Source: Topomyia yanbarensis (Eukaryota; Arthropoda; Insecta; Diptera; Culicidae). From it: a stretch of DNA of 64,000 nt. The notes under the pieces are model-generated. The model saw only the letters and a program-made list of their open reading frames with translations. It had not been told where the DNA came from and did not search any database. Position numbers and translations under genes: made by a program. The stretch spans positions 184,987,725 through 185,051,724 of the forward strand of contig NC_080671.1 of the NCBI RefSeq assembly GCF_030247195.1, in the 5' to 3' direction. Shown here in pieces: positions 44,603 through 57,289 of this stretch (positions are counted from its first letter, which is position 1; every line of letters starts with the position of its first letter).

Positions 44603-45480
44603 CTAGAAGTTATACAGATGGCAATCATCCCGGCAATGATGCATACCGCCTCCGACGATATCGTTCTGTCCGCACGCTCGACATGAACAGCGCGAAACAT
44701 GCTTATCAACTTCCTCCGGTACCGCTTTGAGTTCAGCGCAGCAACCCAGACAGGTACGCCATACCTCAGTCTTAAGGATGAGACATCCACCAAGTGACAT
44801 CTCGTGCTGTATATTGTTCCTTCGATTGTTCGGCAAGATTCTTGCCAATACGTTAGTTGTCATCGCAGCCCTCTCGTATAAATAGTAGACATAACTGTTG
44901 TAATTTAAAACATCATCGACCATCACATTCATGTGCTTCAGCGCAAGAAACGCTGACCAGTACGACCTCCGTCTTGTGGTGAACCAACTGCAACTTGACA
45001 TCAGCCATTCAGTTTTCCATGCCGTCAATAGCTCCACTTTTTTCAGTCTCTGCCGTCAATAGCTCCACTTCCTCGAGTGTCTCGCCTGTTATCGTCAGGA
45101 TAATGTCATTTGCAAAGCCGATGTTCTCGACTCTCCTAGGAAGTTGCAGTATTAACACTCCGTTGTACATTATATTCTAGAGCGTACTCCCGCCGTGATC
45201 CCATTCGATCTCTGCCCCATGTTCATCTCGTAAACCTGTACTCGGTTTTGAAAGTAACTTTTCAGAAGCTTGCAAAAATGGTCTGGGACCCGCAGTCTGC
45301 AATAACATTGCGCTGTTGAAGGCGTTCTTCAGGTCGATCATAACCACGGTGCCGTAGCAATTACCCCTTCTCTTTTGCTTCAGTGCTTTCGACGCGCTCG
45401 CGATGTTTGTACGGATGGCGTCTGCGATTGTCCGTTCTCACTTTCACGTGCTTCGGGATAATTATCAGTTTGTCAGCGCA
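44603..45480 (-). pseudogene. R1-like LINE ORF2, reverse-transcriptase region
   Basis: On the minus strand, GTVVMIDLKNAFNSA is the palm block with the first catalytic Asp. A short shift-rich stretch leads to IMYNGVLILQLPRRVENIGF then ANDIILTITGETLEEVEL, where FADD has become FAND. The 44603-45037 frame continues with thumb-like sequence (LALKHMNVMVDDVLNYNSYV). A 31-bp step duplication (GCCGTCAATAGCTCCACTT at 45021 and 45052) lies just after the catalytic box. The changed catalytic Asp and frameshifts make it inactive. The same family is present on + at 55310-57125. Confidence 0.85.
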
Positions 45481-45518
45481 TATTTCAGCTGGCGTTGTTG
45501 GACTCTTGATCTTGACCA

Positions 45519-45926
45519 TCACGACACCGTAAGCGTTGCCTCAGGAATTAGCGTCGACATCTCTACATAGCAGGTAGACTTACTAAGCATTATCTCGCGT
45601 GAAAAAGCGGCCCTTGCCGCACGGAACGTTACTTTACTCTCTTCTCTGTCTGCTTCAGATCTTGCTCTCTGAACGCGTCTTCTGGCTTTCAAGCAGGCAG
45701 TACGGTAGATACTAAGCCTTTCGTTCCACCAATACGGCGGACGCCGGTAGTTTCTCGGCTCCATTTTCCTCGGAATGGTTATGTCACACGCCCTCGCCAA
45801 TGTTTCCGAAACCCGACTCGACGGCGTTCGGCACTGGAGCGAGGCAGTCAACACAAAAATGCTTCCACAAAAAGGTCCTCCCCTAAGTTCTTTATTTTCC
45901 ACTTCACTCTCCGCACTACAATGCAA
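45519..45926 (-). pseudogene. R1-like LINE ORF2, endonuclease-palm linker
   Basis: The frame includes RPPYWWNERLSIYRTACLKA then RRRVQRARSEADREESKVTF and RAARAAFSREI. The + strand copy at 55645-56280 has nearly the same residues (AYWWNERLSILRAARLKARR), so the two are members of one family. This linker lies between the endonuclease and the reverse transcriptase in R1-type ORF2. Confidence 0.85.
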
Positions 45927-46454
45927 TTTCGCCGTCCAATGGTGTAGTGGACGTACTGTTCACTAACTCACCAATTCATGTTATCCATCAGCGATGGACT
46001 ACAGAATGTTACGTCGATGATAGATTCCCGACTGTATTTACAGAATATGCCAGCTGAACCTTCATTGCACAGCCTTGCATCTAGTTTTGCCAGGACTAAA
46101 AAAAAGTAGTAACCTCTTGCGTTGGTCAGTCTGATATCCCACTCAAGTGTTAAAATCTCCTCCTATAACAACTGGCGTTCGTCCGACTAATGAATCGGTT
46201 AGTGCACCCGTTTGTACTGCTCTGGAGGGCATAACAGCTACATACGAATACGTCGCTGATCATGCTGATCACGAAGCTCTCGTGTGTGCCCCCTCTTGGA
46301 CAGGGAAACCGCCCTTCACCTGGATTGCCGCCATCCCTGCAATATCCACCACCCAGTTACCGTTATTGGGAAGAACACGATACGACTCTGCAATAATTGC
46401 AACGTCGCTCTTCATTTCTGTTGTCCACTGTCACAACAGTTGCTGTTGTCGCAA
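45927..46454 (-). pseudogene. R1-like LINE ORF2, endonuclease remnant
   Basis: It is collinear with the endonuclease segment of the + strand copy at 55306-55850. Minus-strand text carries equivalents of AEPYPVPPDNGNWVVD and DSLVGRTPVVIG. The frame is broken in many places. Overlapping + strand frames here (46147-46472) are antisense shadows. Confidence 0.65.
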
Positions 46455-47670
46455 TTATTGAGATGCAACTGAGATGTCTCCATCATCATTGACCTGCCTT
46501 AACCTTTTGGTACTCTGGGCATAAGAAGCAGATCTGTTAGGGCCTTCACAGTTTCTTGCCTGATGGCCGAAACTCAGGCACCTGAAACACTTTTCCGTTT
46601 GTTTAATAGGGCTAGAGATCAATCGTAACGAGCACACCAACCGCCCGACTTTAATGTTGCCGGTCACCATAAGTTGGTTGGATGCGGTTAGTGATAAGCG
46701 TATCGCCCCACTGCCGGTATGCCACTACACGTCTTCCTCAACTTGGTTTACATCTGCTCTTTCTCTAGAATACAGTGTTTTATTACCGCGCTCCTCACTT
46801 CGTCCTCCGTTGTGATCTCGTCCAGATTCCTGTACTCGACTCCCACCGCTTCTGCCCTGAGTTCCCGATAGGTCGAGCCCTTAACCAATGGATATTTCTT
46901 CAGGTCGAACAGCATCTCACCTTTCTGAGTGCGCATGGTTCTTTCTATGTTCTCACCCAGTTCCTTCAGCTTGGGATCCTTTCTCACCCTTTGAGGATCG
47001 CAGTGTACGTCATGCCGTCGTTTGCTTTGTCGACTGGAGCCTCTCCCTTATATCTCCCCTTGCGCAGCCGAATGTCTTCTTTCTTCTTTTCATCATTTTC
47101 TTTCTGTTTTTCATCCTCTTTTCTACAGTTTCTTCGGTTCGCCATTCACTCTGCGATTGTCGGCTGTTTCGCTGTCCTTCACCGACCTTCTTGGGCTTCT
47201 TCGGTTCCTCCTCCTCTCCTGACGTTTCCATTATTCTTTTCACAGAACGAGAATACCGGTCACCCTTCGTCGTCTCACAGGTTTCTGCCTCCGCTATCTC
47301 TGTGATTTTCAGCGTCCTTTCGGCGTTTTCAGCACTCTCCAGCAGCGCTATCTGTTCGCATTCGGCGGCTGCTATGGCAAAATTGATACTGATCACTATA
47401 TCCCTGATCTATCCGTGCATCCGAGCTCGTAGAGTTCTTTGATTTTTTAGGCTCAGCGTCATCGCTTTGGGCAACCCAGACTGGTGATCTTTTCGTGTTA
47501 TGCTTGATTTCGGGATGCGCGCCTCAAACCTTAGCTTTCCTTGGCGACCCATTGGTTTATAGATGCTCGAGCTCGGTATGACCTCCCTGCGCAGCTTTCG
47601 CTGCTCTGCTGCGGTTGAATTTGTTGTGGCGCTTGTTCGTTTTACTGGGTCAGGACCTCGGTAGCCCACC
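46455..47670 (-). pseudogene. R1-like LINE ORF1 (gag-like) with zinc knuckle
   Basis: ORF1 is in four pieces: 47409-47669, 47010-47396 (Glu/Lys-rich, including KRIMETSGEEEEPKKPKK), 46748-46987 (DPKLKELGENIERTMRTQKG, then EMLFDLKKYPLVKGS) and 46455-46670. The last carries a CCHC zinc knuckle, CFRCLSFGHQARNC, with spacing C-x2-C-x4-H-x4-C. ORF1 proteins bind the element RNA before target-primed reverse transcription. The pieces lie in order 5' to 3' ahead of the ORF2 pieces, so the element is full-length in layout but disabled by frameshifts. Confidence 0.85.
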
Positions 47671-48340
47671 TTTGGCGAACCGATTCACCGCATAGTTTTT
47701 TATATTTTTGTTTCTGTCCTTTTTCATGCTTCTTGGGTCCCAACTTCAAACAGCTATCTACGCCCATAGTAAGTAGTCGCCTCTATATGATTCCATGGTT
47801 GCCTTTGAAGCAGAGAGGTTACATGCAAGGGTTGACGCTGCCCTTCATGATGTACCGCGTTCAGAGCCGGATCGACGCTAGTCTGGAACGTTCAACTGGG
47901 CCTACTTCCATTGGCTAAGGTGCTAAGGTTTCGAACGTACTCGGATACCTACCAAAGTTTTGATGGAACAGGAGGCAGCCAGTAACATTAGCCAACACGC
48001 CATTCCGGGGAAGTATCCTTGCAAGGGTATTGGAGTGGTCAGTTTCGATGAAATCGTAATTCACATCCGTGTTCTGCCGTCAGTATGCCATAATTAGGAT
48101 TTTACTGGTATCGATCATAATGTGCCGGTTGGCACTCCGGTTGGGCTAGGGTGCTTTTATTGATCTTTAGCCTTTGATAGGTTCTTAGCAGAAGCAGCAC
48201 AAACTCGCTTCATCGGAGTTGCTATCGGAGTTATGGCTACTCGAACCCCACCATACCCTAGCAAGACTCCCCAACAAGCAGTAGGTCTGGAGGGGAGAGA
48301 GATGTGCCAGGGGGTTATTAATGTACCATCTACTTCTCAG
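47671..48340 (-). other. Probable 5' region of the R1-like LINE
   Basis: On the minus strand this leads into ORF1. A conserved-looking stretch (GCGTCGATCCGGCTCTGAAC region, about 47880-47860) precedes it. No frame is intact. The 5' end of the element is not defined. Confidence 0.35.
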
Positions 48341-49245
48341 TGGATTCCACACCCATTTTTACAAACTTGATTTCAATTGAAAGATATGACACTCCCATTA
48401 ACTGCTATTGAATTTTATTCAGATCCGAGTTTTTGTTCCGAAGCTATAGGTTGGTTAGTACGGTCACATAGGAATTCCCCATATAAACCGTTATAATCGT
48501 AATACATCAGATGATAAATTATTGTCCACTGTCGACAATTCCGGGAGTCCCGGGCTTCGGACATATTCCAGAATTAAAGTCACATCGGTTATTCAGTGAT
48601 GACTGAACCGATTTTTACAAATCAAGTAACAAATAGAAGGTATACAATGTAGTTGGTTGCACCTCCCATCAACCCTACGCCCCTTTTCGAAGTATCGTTG
48701 GCCGCATTGACCACCATAGAAGGTTCCGGTAGTCCCGAGACAAATCACACATCTATCTTTCACAATTATCGAGCTCACATCAGTTTCTTGGAGATCGTTG
48801 GGCCGAATTTAAAAAAATAGACTCAAATGAAAAGAATATTACCCCTATAGATAGCCATAAAATTTCGTACAGATCGGTTATATGGTTCCAGAAATATAAA
48901 GTGAATCGCCCAGTCACATATGAAATTCCCATATAAACCGGAACACATATCTTTTCATAGAGAGGAACCACATGAAATTTCAGAAATCGAATTCCTATTT
49001 TTGATGCCCAATGTCTTTAAAATGCATGAAACTTCGAATTTTGATGTGATCTCGAAAAAAATGTTTTTTGACAAAAATCTACTTTCTAGGACTTGCATCT
49101 TTTTGCAACCCATTGTATATAAGTGTTCTAAGAATGTAATAGGCAATTCCATAGCTATATTGAACATAACCAGCCATGGAACCACAATTTGAAGAAATGA
49201 GAAAGGCACAATTGCACCACAGGATTCAAACAGGTTTTTTTTTCT
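48341..49245 (+). repeat. Aedes-type dispersed repeat, right half
   Basis: It ends with AATGAGAAAGGCACAATTGC then ACCACAGGATTCAAACAGG, the same right end as at 7410-7458. The body carries about three diverged monomers of about 300 bp, each with a phrase like ACAAACTTGATTTCAATTGA, a GTTCCGRARnTATA block and CCCATATAAACCG (48478, 48930). The left end TGCCTTTCTCAT is missing. Confidence 0.65.
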
Positions 49246-50578
49246 CATTCTCAGAAACGCCTTTAACTACAACTACACCACGAACATCACGCGCGCAACT
49301 CAGTGTGTTGCCGATCTGCATCTGAACCGTACTACGAAATCGTCTGGAGGAATCCCCTGCTGATCGGAGGAGGACCACCCGGCGTCTCAGTTAAAGGTGT
49401 CTCATGATGGCAGCCATCCGATTTTGTAATTAATGTTGTTGATCACCCGTTTGCCTAAAACTGACAGTTCATATTTTTCTTCTACCAATCATCACTGTCT
49501 ACCCTCTCTCCCTTGTATCAGAAACGGTTGCTGCTACGTAGATATTGGAACTCACTTCCTCCTGTAAATTTTGCCGAAGAATAACAAACCCTGAACCCCC
49601 TCCCCTTCCCCCGATGTGTTTTCCTAATCCTAGAAATTACAGAATTCTAACTTGTATTTTTGATGCCTAGCGTCGAAATTTTTATATTACCTTAAAAAAA
49701 AATATACGTTATCAGGTTCATAGTGGTCACAATTTTTCTATAGGCACTCTTCCTGCTAGTTATTCTTGTCACCGTTCCTGTGAGTATGAAGTTTTTGCTG
49801 CTTCATCCACTGCTTATTTATTTATTTAATGATTTGCCGGTTTGCCATTCATTACCACAAACAGTGTTTAATAAAGTCATTTTCGTGCTCAAAATTAATA
49901 GCATCCAAACCGTTAACTTTAGTAGAATAGTTTGTTCGGAGAAGTTCTTAGTTTCATGATTGCGCTGCTATGGGAAAATACCGTTAAATGATTAATTCAC
50001 AAAGTGATATACGAAATTAAGACGGACAATTTGTTCCTTGATCAAAGTTTTAGCAAATGTTGCTTCAAAATAAATTATTGAATACATGAAATATCTAGTT
50101 TGATAGCTTTCAATTTGGAACATTTTATATGGTAGAAATTAGTTTTGTTATCATAACTTTTTTAGCCATTCTCCTACGCTCCACAGAAATATTTGTGGTA
50201 TCGGAGCAAGTATTTTTTGAGGAACATAATAACATCCTATCAGTTGAATTAAAAAAGATTTGAAAAATTTTGCGATTTATTTCCAGCTTAAATAACCCGT
50301 CAAGGAGCAAAAATTAGCAAACAAAATCATAAGATACTGAAAGTACTAGCTTTATACTTTCATATAGTAGCTGAATTGTTTAAAGTTGATACTTTGAATA
50401 CCCTGGCAACATAAACATCCCTAATGTAACTGTAACGAGAAAATCACCCAAAATTACTAAGAAGATTTTCGTATATATCATAAATTCAGAACTAACAGTT
50501 TGGGCGAAAACAGTTTAGTCTTTACAAATACGATTTTGCGATCATAATATAATGCGTACCTCACCAGTGTTACAGGCA
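49246..50578. other. Gene-free stretch
   Basis: 49250-49420 is GC-richer (ACGCGCGCAACTCAGTGTGT, TCGGAGGAGGACCACCCGGC) and may be the 5' part of an unidentified retroelement. The rest is AT-rich without features. Confidence 0.35.
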
Positions 50579-50579
50579 C

Positions 50580-50580
<1 letters not shown>

Positions 50581-50610
<30 letters not shown>

Positions 50611-50617
50611 CGATGAT
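50581..50617 (+). repeat. TGA/GAT trinucleotide microsatellite
   Basis: About ten uninterrupted TGA units, followed by one CGATGAT variant. Confidence 0.9.
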
Positions 50618-52259
50618 TCTTTTTGTTTTACAGCTTAGGGGGTTCAGGGACAGCAACAATATGGATTTTTCACACGCCCAAATAAATCATAAACAAACAT
50701 CTATTACAAAAATGAAGGTCAAAACCATTTGCACCTAAATGATTCAAACATTGGATATCCATTTACTGAGTAAACAAGTTGATCCGTAATATGCTTGCTC
50801 CAATCGGTGATTCGTTAAAATTCATTTGGAAAACGAAATATTCCACCGCCTGCTTATTACCTTTATGCGAACCCTGTCTGTCCGTAGAATGTATGGTCAC
50901 TTATCGTGATCATATCACCTGCCGCGTAGGTATCTTTTTTTAGTTTTATTCGGCATGTACATTTCACCACGTGACATCCAACCACTTTGGAATAGGACCA
51001 GAGTCAAGAGTTCTACTCGAAATCAAAACAAAGCAAAACAGCCTTTGATTTATGTACTACACATGTTCGCTTCCTGCTTCGTCGCTGTTCGCTTGTTTTG
51101 TCTCACCATTTTATCGTATCGGTAAGATAGTCGACCCAGTAGTATAAAGGTTCGTTTGTATCACATGAAAACTTTGCCTAACTCATTAAAACAGAAATGT
51201 TGATAATACTTCGAATTAATTGCCAAAAAGCAGGTGGTGTTGGATGAAAAAAAAGTCACACACTACAATATCGTATAATATTTTCGAATATTCTAATTTA
51301 AGATAAACATTTTTGCACGAGCTTTGCGTTTATTTGACAGCCAAATTCTTTTCCTTTTTAAAAACGCTTCGTTGAAAACCATCACTTTCAAAATATCTTT
51401 CACCATCGTACAAAAATTCTTAATCGAATGTTAGTTGGAGTATTGGTCGGTTTCTGTCTGCTCGTCCGGTTTCACTGAGGGAAGCAAACAGGACCCGCTA
51501 GTTTTTCTGCTGTTCTTCAACGATGTTGCCGATTTTCTGTTTGAACTATCTACTTTAATAATAGTCATAACCAAATTTGACAAAACCAAAACAAAACTTA
51601 CGGACTGTTAAAAACTTTTAATATTTTCTAACTGCACTCTGAACAGTTCTTAAAATTGTTTTTGATCACTACTCATCATGTTGAACGCTTTCTTGTATTC
51701 AGATTTTTTAATGGAACTTTGATTAAAATTAAACAATTGGGTCGCCAACATTTAATATAATTTTACTTCAAGACTTATGTGCGTATTTTCATTTTTATAC
51801 TACTGCGACTAATATTTAGTTCAATTTTAGTAAGCCCCTACCCTTGCTTTTAGTTGATAATAATCATTTTGTAGAACTTTTTATTTCAGCATACTGAGCG
51901 AATCCTGATGAAATTTACAAGATTCTGGAATTTCGATCATACAGTTTAAACGAAGCCTATAATTTTTTTATTGAACGAAAAGTATCCAACAAATATAGTG
52001 TTACGCGCGACATGGTAATTACATAATCATAGCGTCATTAAAAAAACAAACCGACAATCATTTGCTAACTAAGTACGCCAAATGACTTACTGGCACACAG
52101 TTGCTTGTTCGTAAAATAGCATATATAAACTGCACTTCAACCGTTACAAACTCGCCGATCTTCGGCTTATAATTTTACAGATTAAAATATAATATTATAT
52201 GATCTGATAAAAATACTTTGCGTAAGCTAATTACGTCTACTGTAATAATAGTATAATTT
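50618..52259. other. Gene-free AT-rich stretch
   Basis: No frame of 60 codons with any domain and no recognised repeat ends were seen. It looks unique and could be intronic. Confidence 0.4.
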
Positions 52260-53150
52260 TATTGTGCAATGTCATTGTTGCCAAACCTAAACCGCGACAC
52301 CACACGATCTAGTATGGCTCACCCTATTGACTGATACATCAATCAGAACTACATACACGTGCGCGAACGAGCGCTGAAGGTGGCTAAGTAGAGGTTAAAG
52401 TGCGTTTCAATTGTTTTTAGACTGATACGTACCTAACAATGGGCCATATATCGGATGCTGCAGGAAATAAAACGGACTGAAGGCACGCTCGAGCGCTCGA
52501 CCTCGAACGGAATGCAACTGCATTAGGGACGGTGGGGGTTGTCTGCACATCTTCAAAGTGTTACTAGAGAATGCCATATATGTATGTGCTTCGGGGCAGA
52601 GAAAAATGAAAACATACAGAAATACCGGGCGATAAACTCAATCTTCCATCCGTGACTGAACCGCATCTAGCAAAGCCAAATCGATCAGAGTCCAGTACAT
52701 AGTCTTGACTGTGACGACGACTGAAAGCTGACGGTTGCGGTGAAATATGAGTCCCCCTGACAAGATAAGCCACGTACCACAGCACCGGGTGTGCATATTT
52801 CTCGTTGCAACACACGAATACAAGAAGTTGGCGTCGTCCCCGTCTCCGTTAGCGATGCGATCGGTGCCGGGTTTGACGAGGGAAAATGGGTAAGACTAGA
52901 TCGTGAAGAAACTGCCGGAAAGTTTTCTGCATTGCAATGAAATGGTGGCTTATACCACATATTTTCAAAAGAAAAATAAAACTCTTTCATCACATCAAGT
53001 GGCCATCCACTGATTGTGTTCTCACTCCCTTTTATCTTAAAAATTGCATAACATGTATAAGAAGTTGCGAAGGCTCTGTAAAATATAGACTGTTAGCCCA
53101 AGGGAAATGGCGACTTTTGAAATCCAAATCTCAAGAGAAATAGTCACTAG
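52260..53150 (-). promoter_or_regulatory. Possible regulatory segment
   Basis: This GC-richer unique segment contains, on the minus strand, an initiator-like TTTCAGTCGTCGTCACAGTC (about 52723-52704), with GATAAG at 52761-52766 (+). Overlapping frames on both strands have no domain. This is motif-based inference only. Confidence 0.25.
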
Positions 53151-55305
53151 ATTGTAATACAAGTACTCATGTTGAGCTTCTCATAGTTGGGCTTGACGTG
53201 GTACGTGAATTTACCCCTGTTGAAATGCTCGTATCTCTATCAAGAGTTTCCAGTTTGTGTTTGAACGGAAGGGAAAAACTGTAAAGTTTTTCCTTTCAGG
53301 TATCTAAAACTAAAAAAACTACTCAGGCTTCTTGGTAGGATAAGGGGTAGGATGCATGAACAATTGTGATGGTTGTTGCAGCGATAATTATGGGTCCATT
53401 GTTTCCTTTGAAATTACTATCTTTGTACACTCGTCAGATACCGGCTGCTGTAGAGCAACTTCTCAGTCAATGAACTGGGTGTGCCGTTCATAGAAGGTTT
53501 TTTTCAGACCATTAAATACCCACATTCGATGAAGTGCCAACTAATTGAATGGTTATTTACATGAGTTAACAATAACTACTTCATAAACACATAGTCATAG
53601 CGTTTGATTAACATTATATAATAATTTTTCTCTGTCGGTAGACAGATATCGATACAGATATGAACAAATACTAAGTGAAAAATCACACCTGCAACGTGAG
53701 CGTGAAGAAACGAAAGTGAAAGCTTGTGCTTCTAATTTGATATGCAAGCCACCTTTCCAGATACCCATTGCGTATGGCAAACACAGATTGCAGCCACGGG
53801 CGTGGCGACCACAAATAGCTAACTTTGGTGCGTGAGATACGTTGTTGGGTCAATACATTATTCCCAATCAGTGTGCTACACGGTAGGAATGAGTTTAGGT
53901 TGGATATACATAACTATCACAAACTGAGTTCGAATTTTGTCCTTTTAACATAATTTAGATCTTAACCATTTCAGTTGCAATTTGTCTAGTTCACCTCGTT
54001 GAAACTAAATTTGGCAAAACTTTAAAAATCTGGACAAAATTTAAAAAAATGATTTTTTTACCAATCTTTAAACATTTTCATATTCCAAGTTTCTATTCTA
54101 TTCTATTCTAATCCTTACACAGCCAGTATTGAAAAGCATCCTGGAAAACACTGCAGATATTCTTTAGTGTTTTTCTTGTCAACATTAATATTTGAAGCAT
54201 ATTATGTGTAATATGTCGCAAACATTAAAACGGCCAGGCCTACTGTGCAGAGTTTGGTTTAAAGATGTTTCAAAATTATACGGCAATTACATTATTCATT
54301 TAATGAATAATCTAACTAACGAATTATTTTGAATCTTGAAGGAGGAAGAAACGAGGACAACCGTACCGTACCGGACCGTTAAACATTTTCGTATTCCGAG
54401 TTTCGTTAAAAACAAAAATGTGAATTTTTTGAAGCTGCAAATTCTTTGTAGTTTATTAAGATGAAGTTTACTGGGAAAAATACAATTATCATATGCATGC
54501 TGTGCATCGCTACGAAGCATTCTGCCTCGGCTTAGGAGTTAAACGTTATTAGTACCAATTGTCTTGTATGATGTAGCTGTATGTGTCAAACTTATGTAAG
54601 AACAAGTTACATTTTCACTTTGATCAACTGTTCCACCACGGGCACTGTGGGTCGAGATGGGGATGTGAAAAACCAATCGCGATGGGTGCAATTTACTTTG
54701 TCATTTCCTCATTTCACTCGCAGTTGAGGGCCGTGGGACTTTGCAGTTTAGTTCATACGTACACGCTATTACGGAGCGGAGCGGGTATTATTTTTTTTGT
54801 TTGATTTTTGACAATTGATCTGTACGAGATGAGGAAGCAGACTGAGCTTCACTGAATGGTGTGTATGGAAGAATTGTAGTATGTAATGAATCATATTTTC
54901 ATAAGAAATTTTTAGTTGCTTCTTGAAGGAGAGAAATAGAAAGGTGTTTTCTACAACATTATAGAACAGGACTTTTGCAGTGATTCTTGTGAATAAATCC
55001 ATTAGAGTGGCCCATAAAAAAGTGTTTCGTACGATAACGCCCCAACCGGATATTGAAAATATGATCAACAATAAGAAATGTAAGCAGTTTCTTTATTTAA
55101 AATTCCAACTGGAACTACGCGCACAAGTCACTTGAAAATATTGCGAATTTCACCGAGTTAACAATGCCTTATTTCAGTAAAATACACAATAGAAAGTTGT
55201 ATTTGTTATTTATTGCATAAGGTGCTATTTATTTAAACTCTTTTCATGCTAGCTTAGCTTGTAATAATCAGCACAATAGTCGAAAAGTTTCAAAAATGGC
55301 TACTG
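53151..55305. other. Gene-free stretch with TTCTA microsatellite
   Basis: It contains (TTCTA)4 at 54091-54110 and a CCGTACCGTACCGGACCGT run at about 54361-54379. The frames at 54583-54804 and 54769-55071 (-) have no domain. Confidence 0.4.
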
Positions 55306-56280
55306 TTGTGGCAGTCGACAACAGAAACGAAGTGCGACGTTGTTATTATTGCAGAGCCGTATCCTGTTCCTCCCGATAACGGTAACTGGGTGGTGGATAG
55401 TGCAGGGATGACTACAATACAAATAATGGGCGGTTTCATTGGTCAAGAGGTGGTGGATAACACACATGAAGGGTTCGTGATCGCCAAGATCAGCGGCGTA
55501 TTGCTCTCCCGAGATGGATACCTGAGCAGTATAATCGGATGCTGGACGCATTAACCGACTCGTTAGTCGGACGAACGCCGGTTGTTATAGGAGGGGGCTG
55601 GATGCTACGACCGTGGAGTGGGGTAGCAGGCTGACCAACGCAGCTTGTTGAAAGCCTTGGAGAAGCTGAATGTGAGACTGTGCAACGAAGGTTCTGCTAC
55701 CACATTCCGTAAAGACGGTCGAGAATCCATCATCGACATAACATTCTGCACTCCTTCGCTGATGGATAACATGAATTGGCGAGTTAGTGAGCAGTACACA
55801 CATAGTGACCACCAAGCGATCCACTACACCGTTGGTCCGCGAAATTGTACGATAACACTTTCGGTGAGGACTGACGAGAGGAAATGTAAAATAAAGGACT
55901 TCATTAAAGACCTTTTTGTGGAAGCACTTCGAGCTGACAGCGTCATTCCAATTCCGAGTGCCGATGAGCTGTCGGAAAAAGTAGCGAGAGCATGTGGTGC
56001 AACAATGCCGCGGAACTACTGGCGTCCGGCGTACTGGTGGAACGAGAGGCTCAGCATCCTCCGAGCTGCCCGCCTAAAAGCCAGAAGACGCGTTCAGAGA
56101 GCAAGATCTGAAGCAGTAAGAGAAGAGTGTGAGGTAACATTCCGGGCGGCCAGGGCCGCTTTTAAACGCGAGATAGTACTAAGCAAATCCATCTACATGC
56201 AGATAAGTAGACGTCAACCCCTGGGGAAATGCTTACCGTGTCGTTATGGCCAAGATCAAGGGTCCAATGATGTCAGTTGA
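55306..56280 (+). pseudogene. R1-like LINE ORF2, endonuclease and linker
   Basis: The frame 55306-55554 reads DVVIIAEPYPVPPDNGNWVV (start of the apurinic endonuclease) and ends abruptly. PVVIGGGWM then follows, where the family's GGDFNAW metal-binding block is expected, so the block is damaged. The 211-codon frame 55645-56280 carries VRLCNEGSATTFRKDGRESI, IDITFC, YTHSDHQAIHYTVG (catalytic SDH kept) and the linker AYWWNERLSILRAARLKARR. It belongs to the same family as the minus-strand copy at 44603-47670. The element copies itself by target-primed reverse transcription but is disabled here. Confidence 0.88.
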
Positions 56281-57125
56281 AATGTGCGCCGACAAACCTA
56301 AAACTATCGTGGAGGGTCTTTTCCCGAAGCACGACCCAACCGCATAACCGCCTACACCGGACGTTGATGTGGAAATGCTGGTGGCAATCGAGTTTCCAAC
56401 GACGAGTTCCTTATTGTGGCAAAAGGGCTGACAGCGAAGAAAGCTCTCGGACCGGATGGTATCTCCAACGTGGCACTGAAGATTGCGATCCTGGCGTTTC
56501 CGGACATGTTCAGAATAGTCCTACATAAATGACTGGAAGATGCCTATTTCCGGATAGATGGAAGATCCAGAAGCTGGTGTTGCTGCCAAAACTAGAGAAA
56601 CCACCAGGAGATCCAGAATTGGATTGGCCCATATGCCTGATGGATACTCTTGGTAAGCTCAAAAGGTCATCACCAACAGGCTACCTACGCTGAAAGTGAA
56701 AACGGACTATCGCAGAGGCAGTTCGGGTTCCGGAAAGGCATATCGAAGGTGGAGGCTATCCGCAGTCATCGCGAGCGCGGAGAAAGCATTGAAGGAAAAC
56801 AGAAGAGGTTATCTCTACTGCGCCGTGGTAACAATAGATGTGAAGAACGCGTTCAACAGTGCTAGCTGGGGGGCTATCGCCGTACGCAGCACAGAATGCG
56901 GGTTCCGGACTATCTATGTAAGGTTCTGAACAGTTATTTCCAGAACCGAGTACTGGTCTACGAAACGAACATGGAGCAGAGATCGAATAGAGTCACGGCA
57001 GGAGTACCTCAGGGCTCCATATTCGGCCCAACGCTCTGGAATATAATATACAACGGAGTGTTAACACTGGAACTGCCCAGGGGAGTTGAGATCGTCGGCT
57101 TTGCAGACGACAAACCACAAGACCG
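56281..57125 (+). pseudogene. R1-like LINE ORF2, reverse transcriptase, 3'-truncated
   Basis: Across three frames the palm reads AKGLTAKKALGPDGISNVAL (about 56425-56480), then QRQFGFRKGISKVEAI, YLYCAVVTIDVKNAFNSASW, VTAGVPQGSIFGPTLWNIIY and GVEIVGFADD. The catalytic box is intact, but frameshifts precede it. Sequence similarity ends about 30 bp after FADD, and a fragment of the Aedes-type dispersed repeat begins at 57157, so the 3' third is missing. Confidence 0.88.
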
Positions 57126-57156
57126 AGGTAGCTGGGCCGGGATTGTGTTTTCAATT

Positions 57157-57196
57157 TTCAGAGTGATTGCATAACCTTTCTATATAAAAAAAGGTA
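57157..57196 (-). repeat. Aedes-type dispersed repeat, left-end fragment
   Basis: CAGAGTGATTGCATAACCTT, then TCTATATAAAAAAAGGTAAA, is the complement of the TGCCTTTCTCATATAGAAAG... left end. It abuts the truncated LINE. Confidence 0.7.
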
Positions 57197-57289
57197 AAAA
57201 GTTTTAATCTCTAAAAATTGCACATAATTACAGTATAAACCATAGACATACCCATAATTAAAGTATAGCCTAACCAGCTGGCGTACGAG

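Noticed and set aside
46775..47442. Long + strand frames (176 and 184 codons) at 46.8-47.4 kb
   Set aside because: They are antisense to the R1-like ORF1 pieces, which carry the zinc knuckle and conserved blocks on the minus strand.
55300..55551. Minus-strand 83-codon frame
   Set aside because: It is the antisense of the LINE endonuclease start on the + strand.
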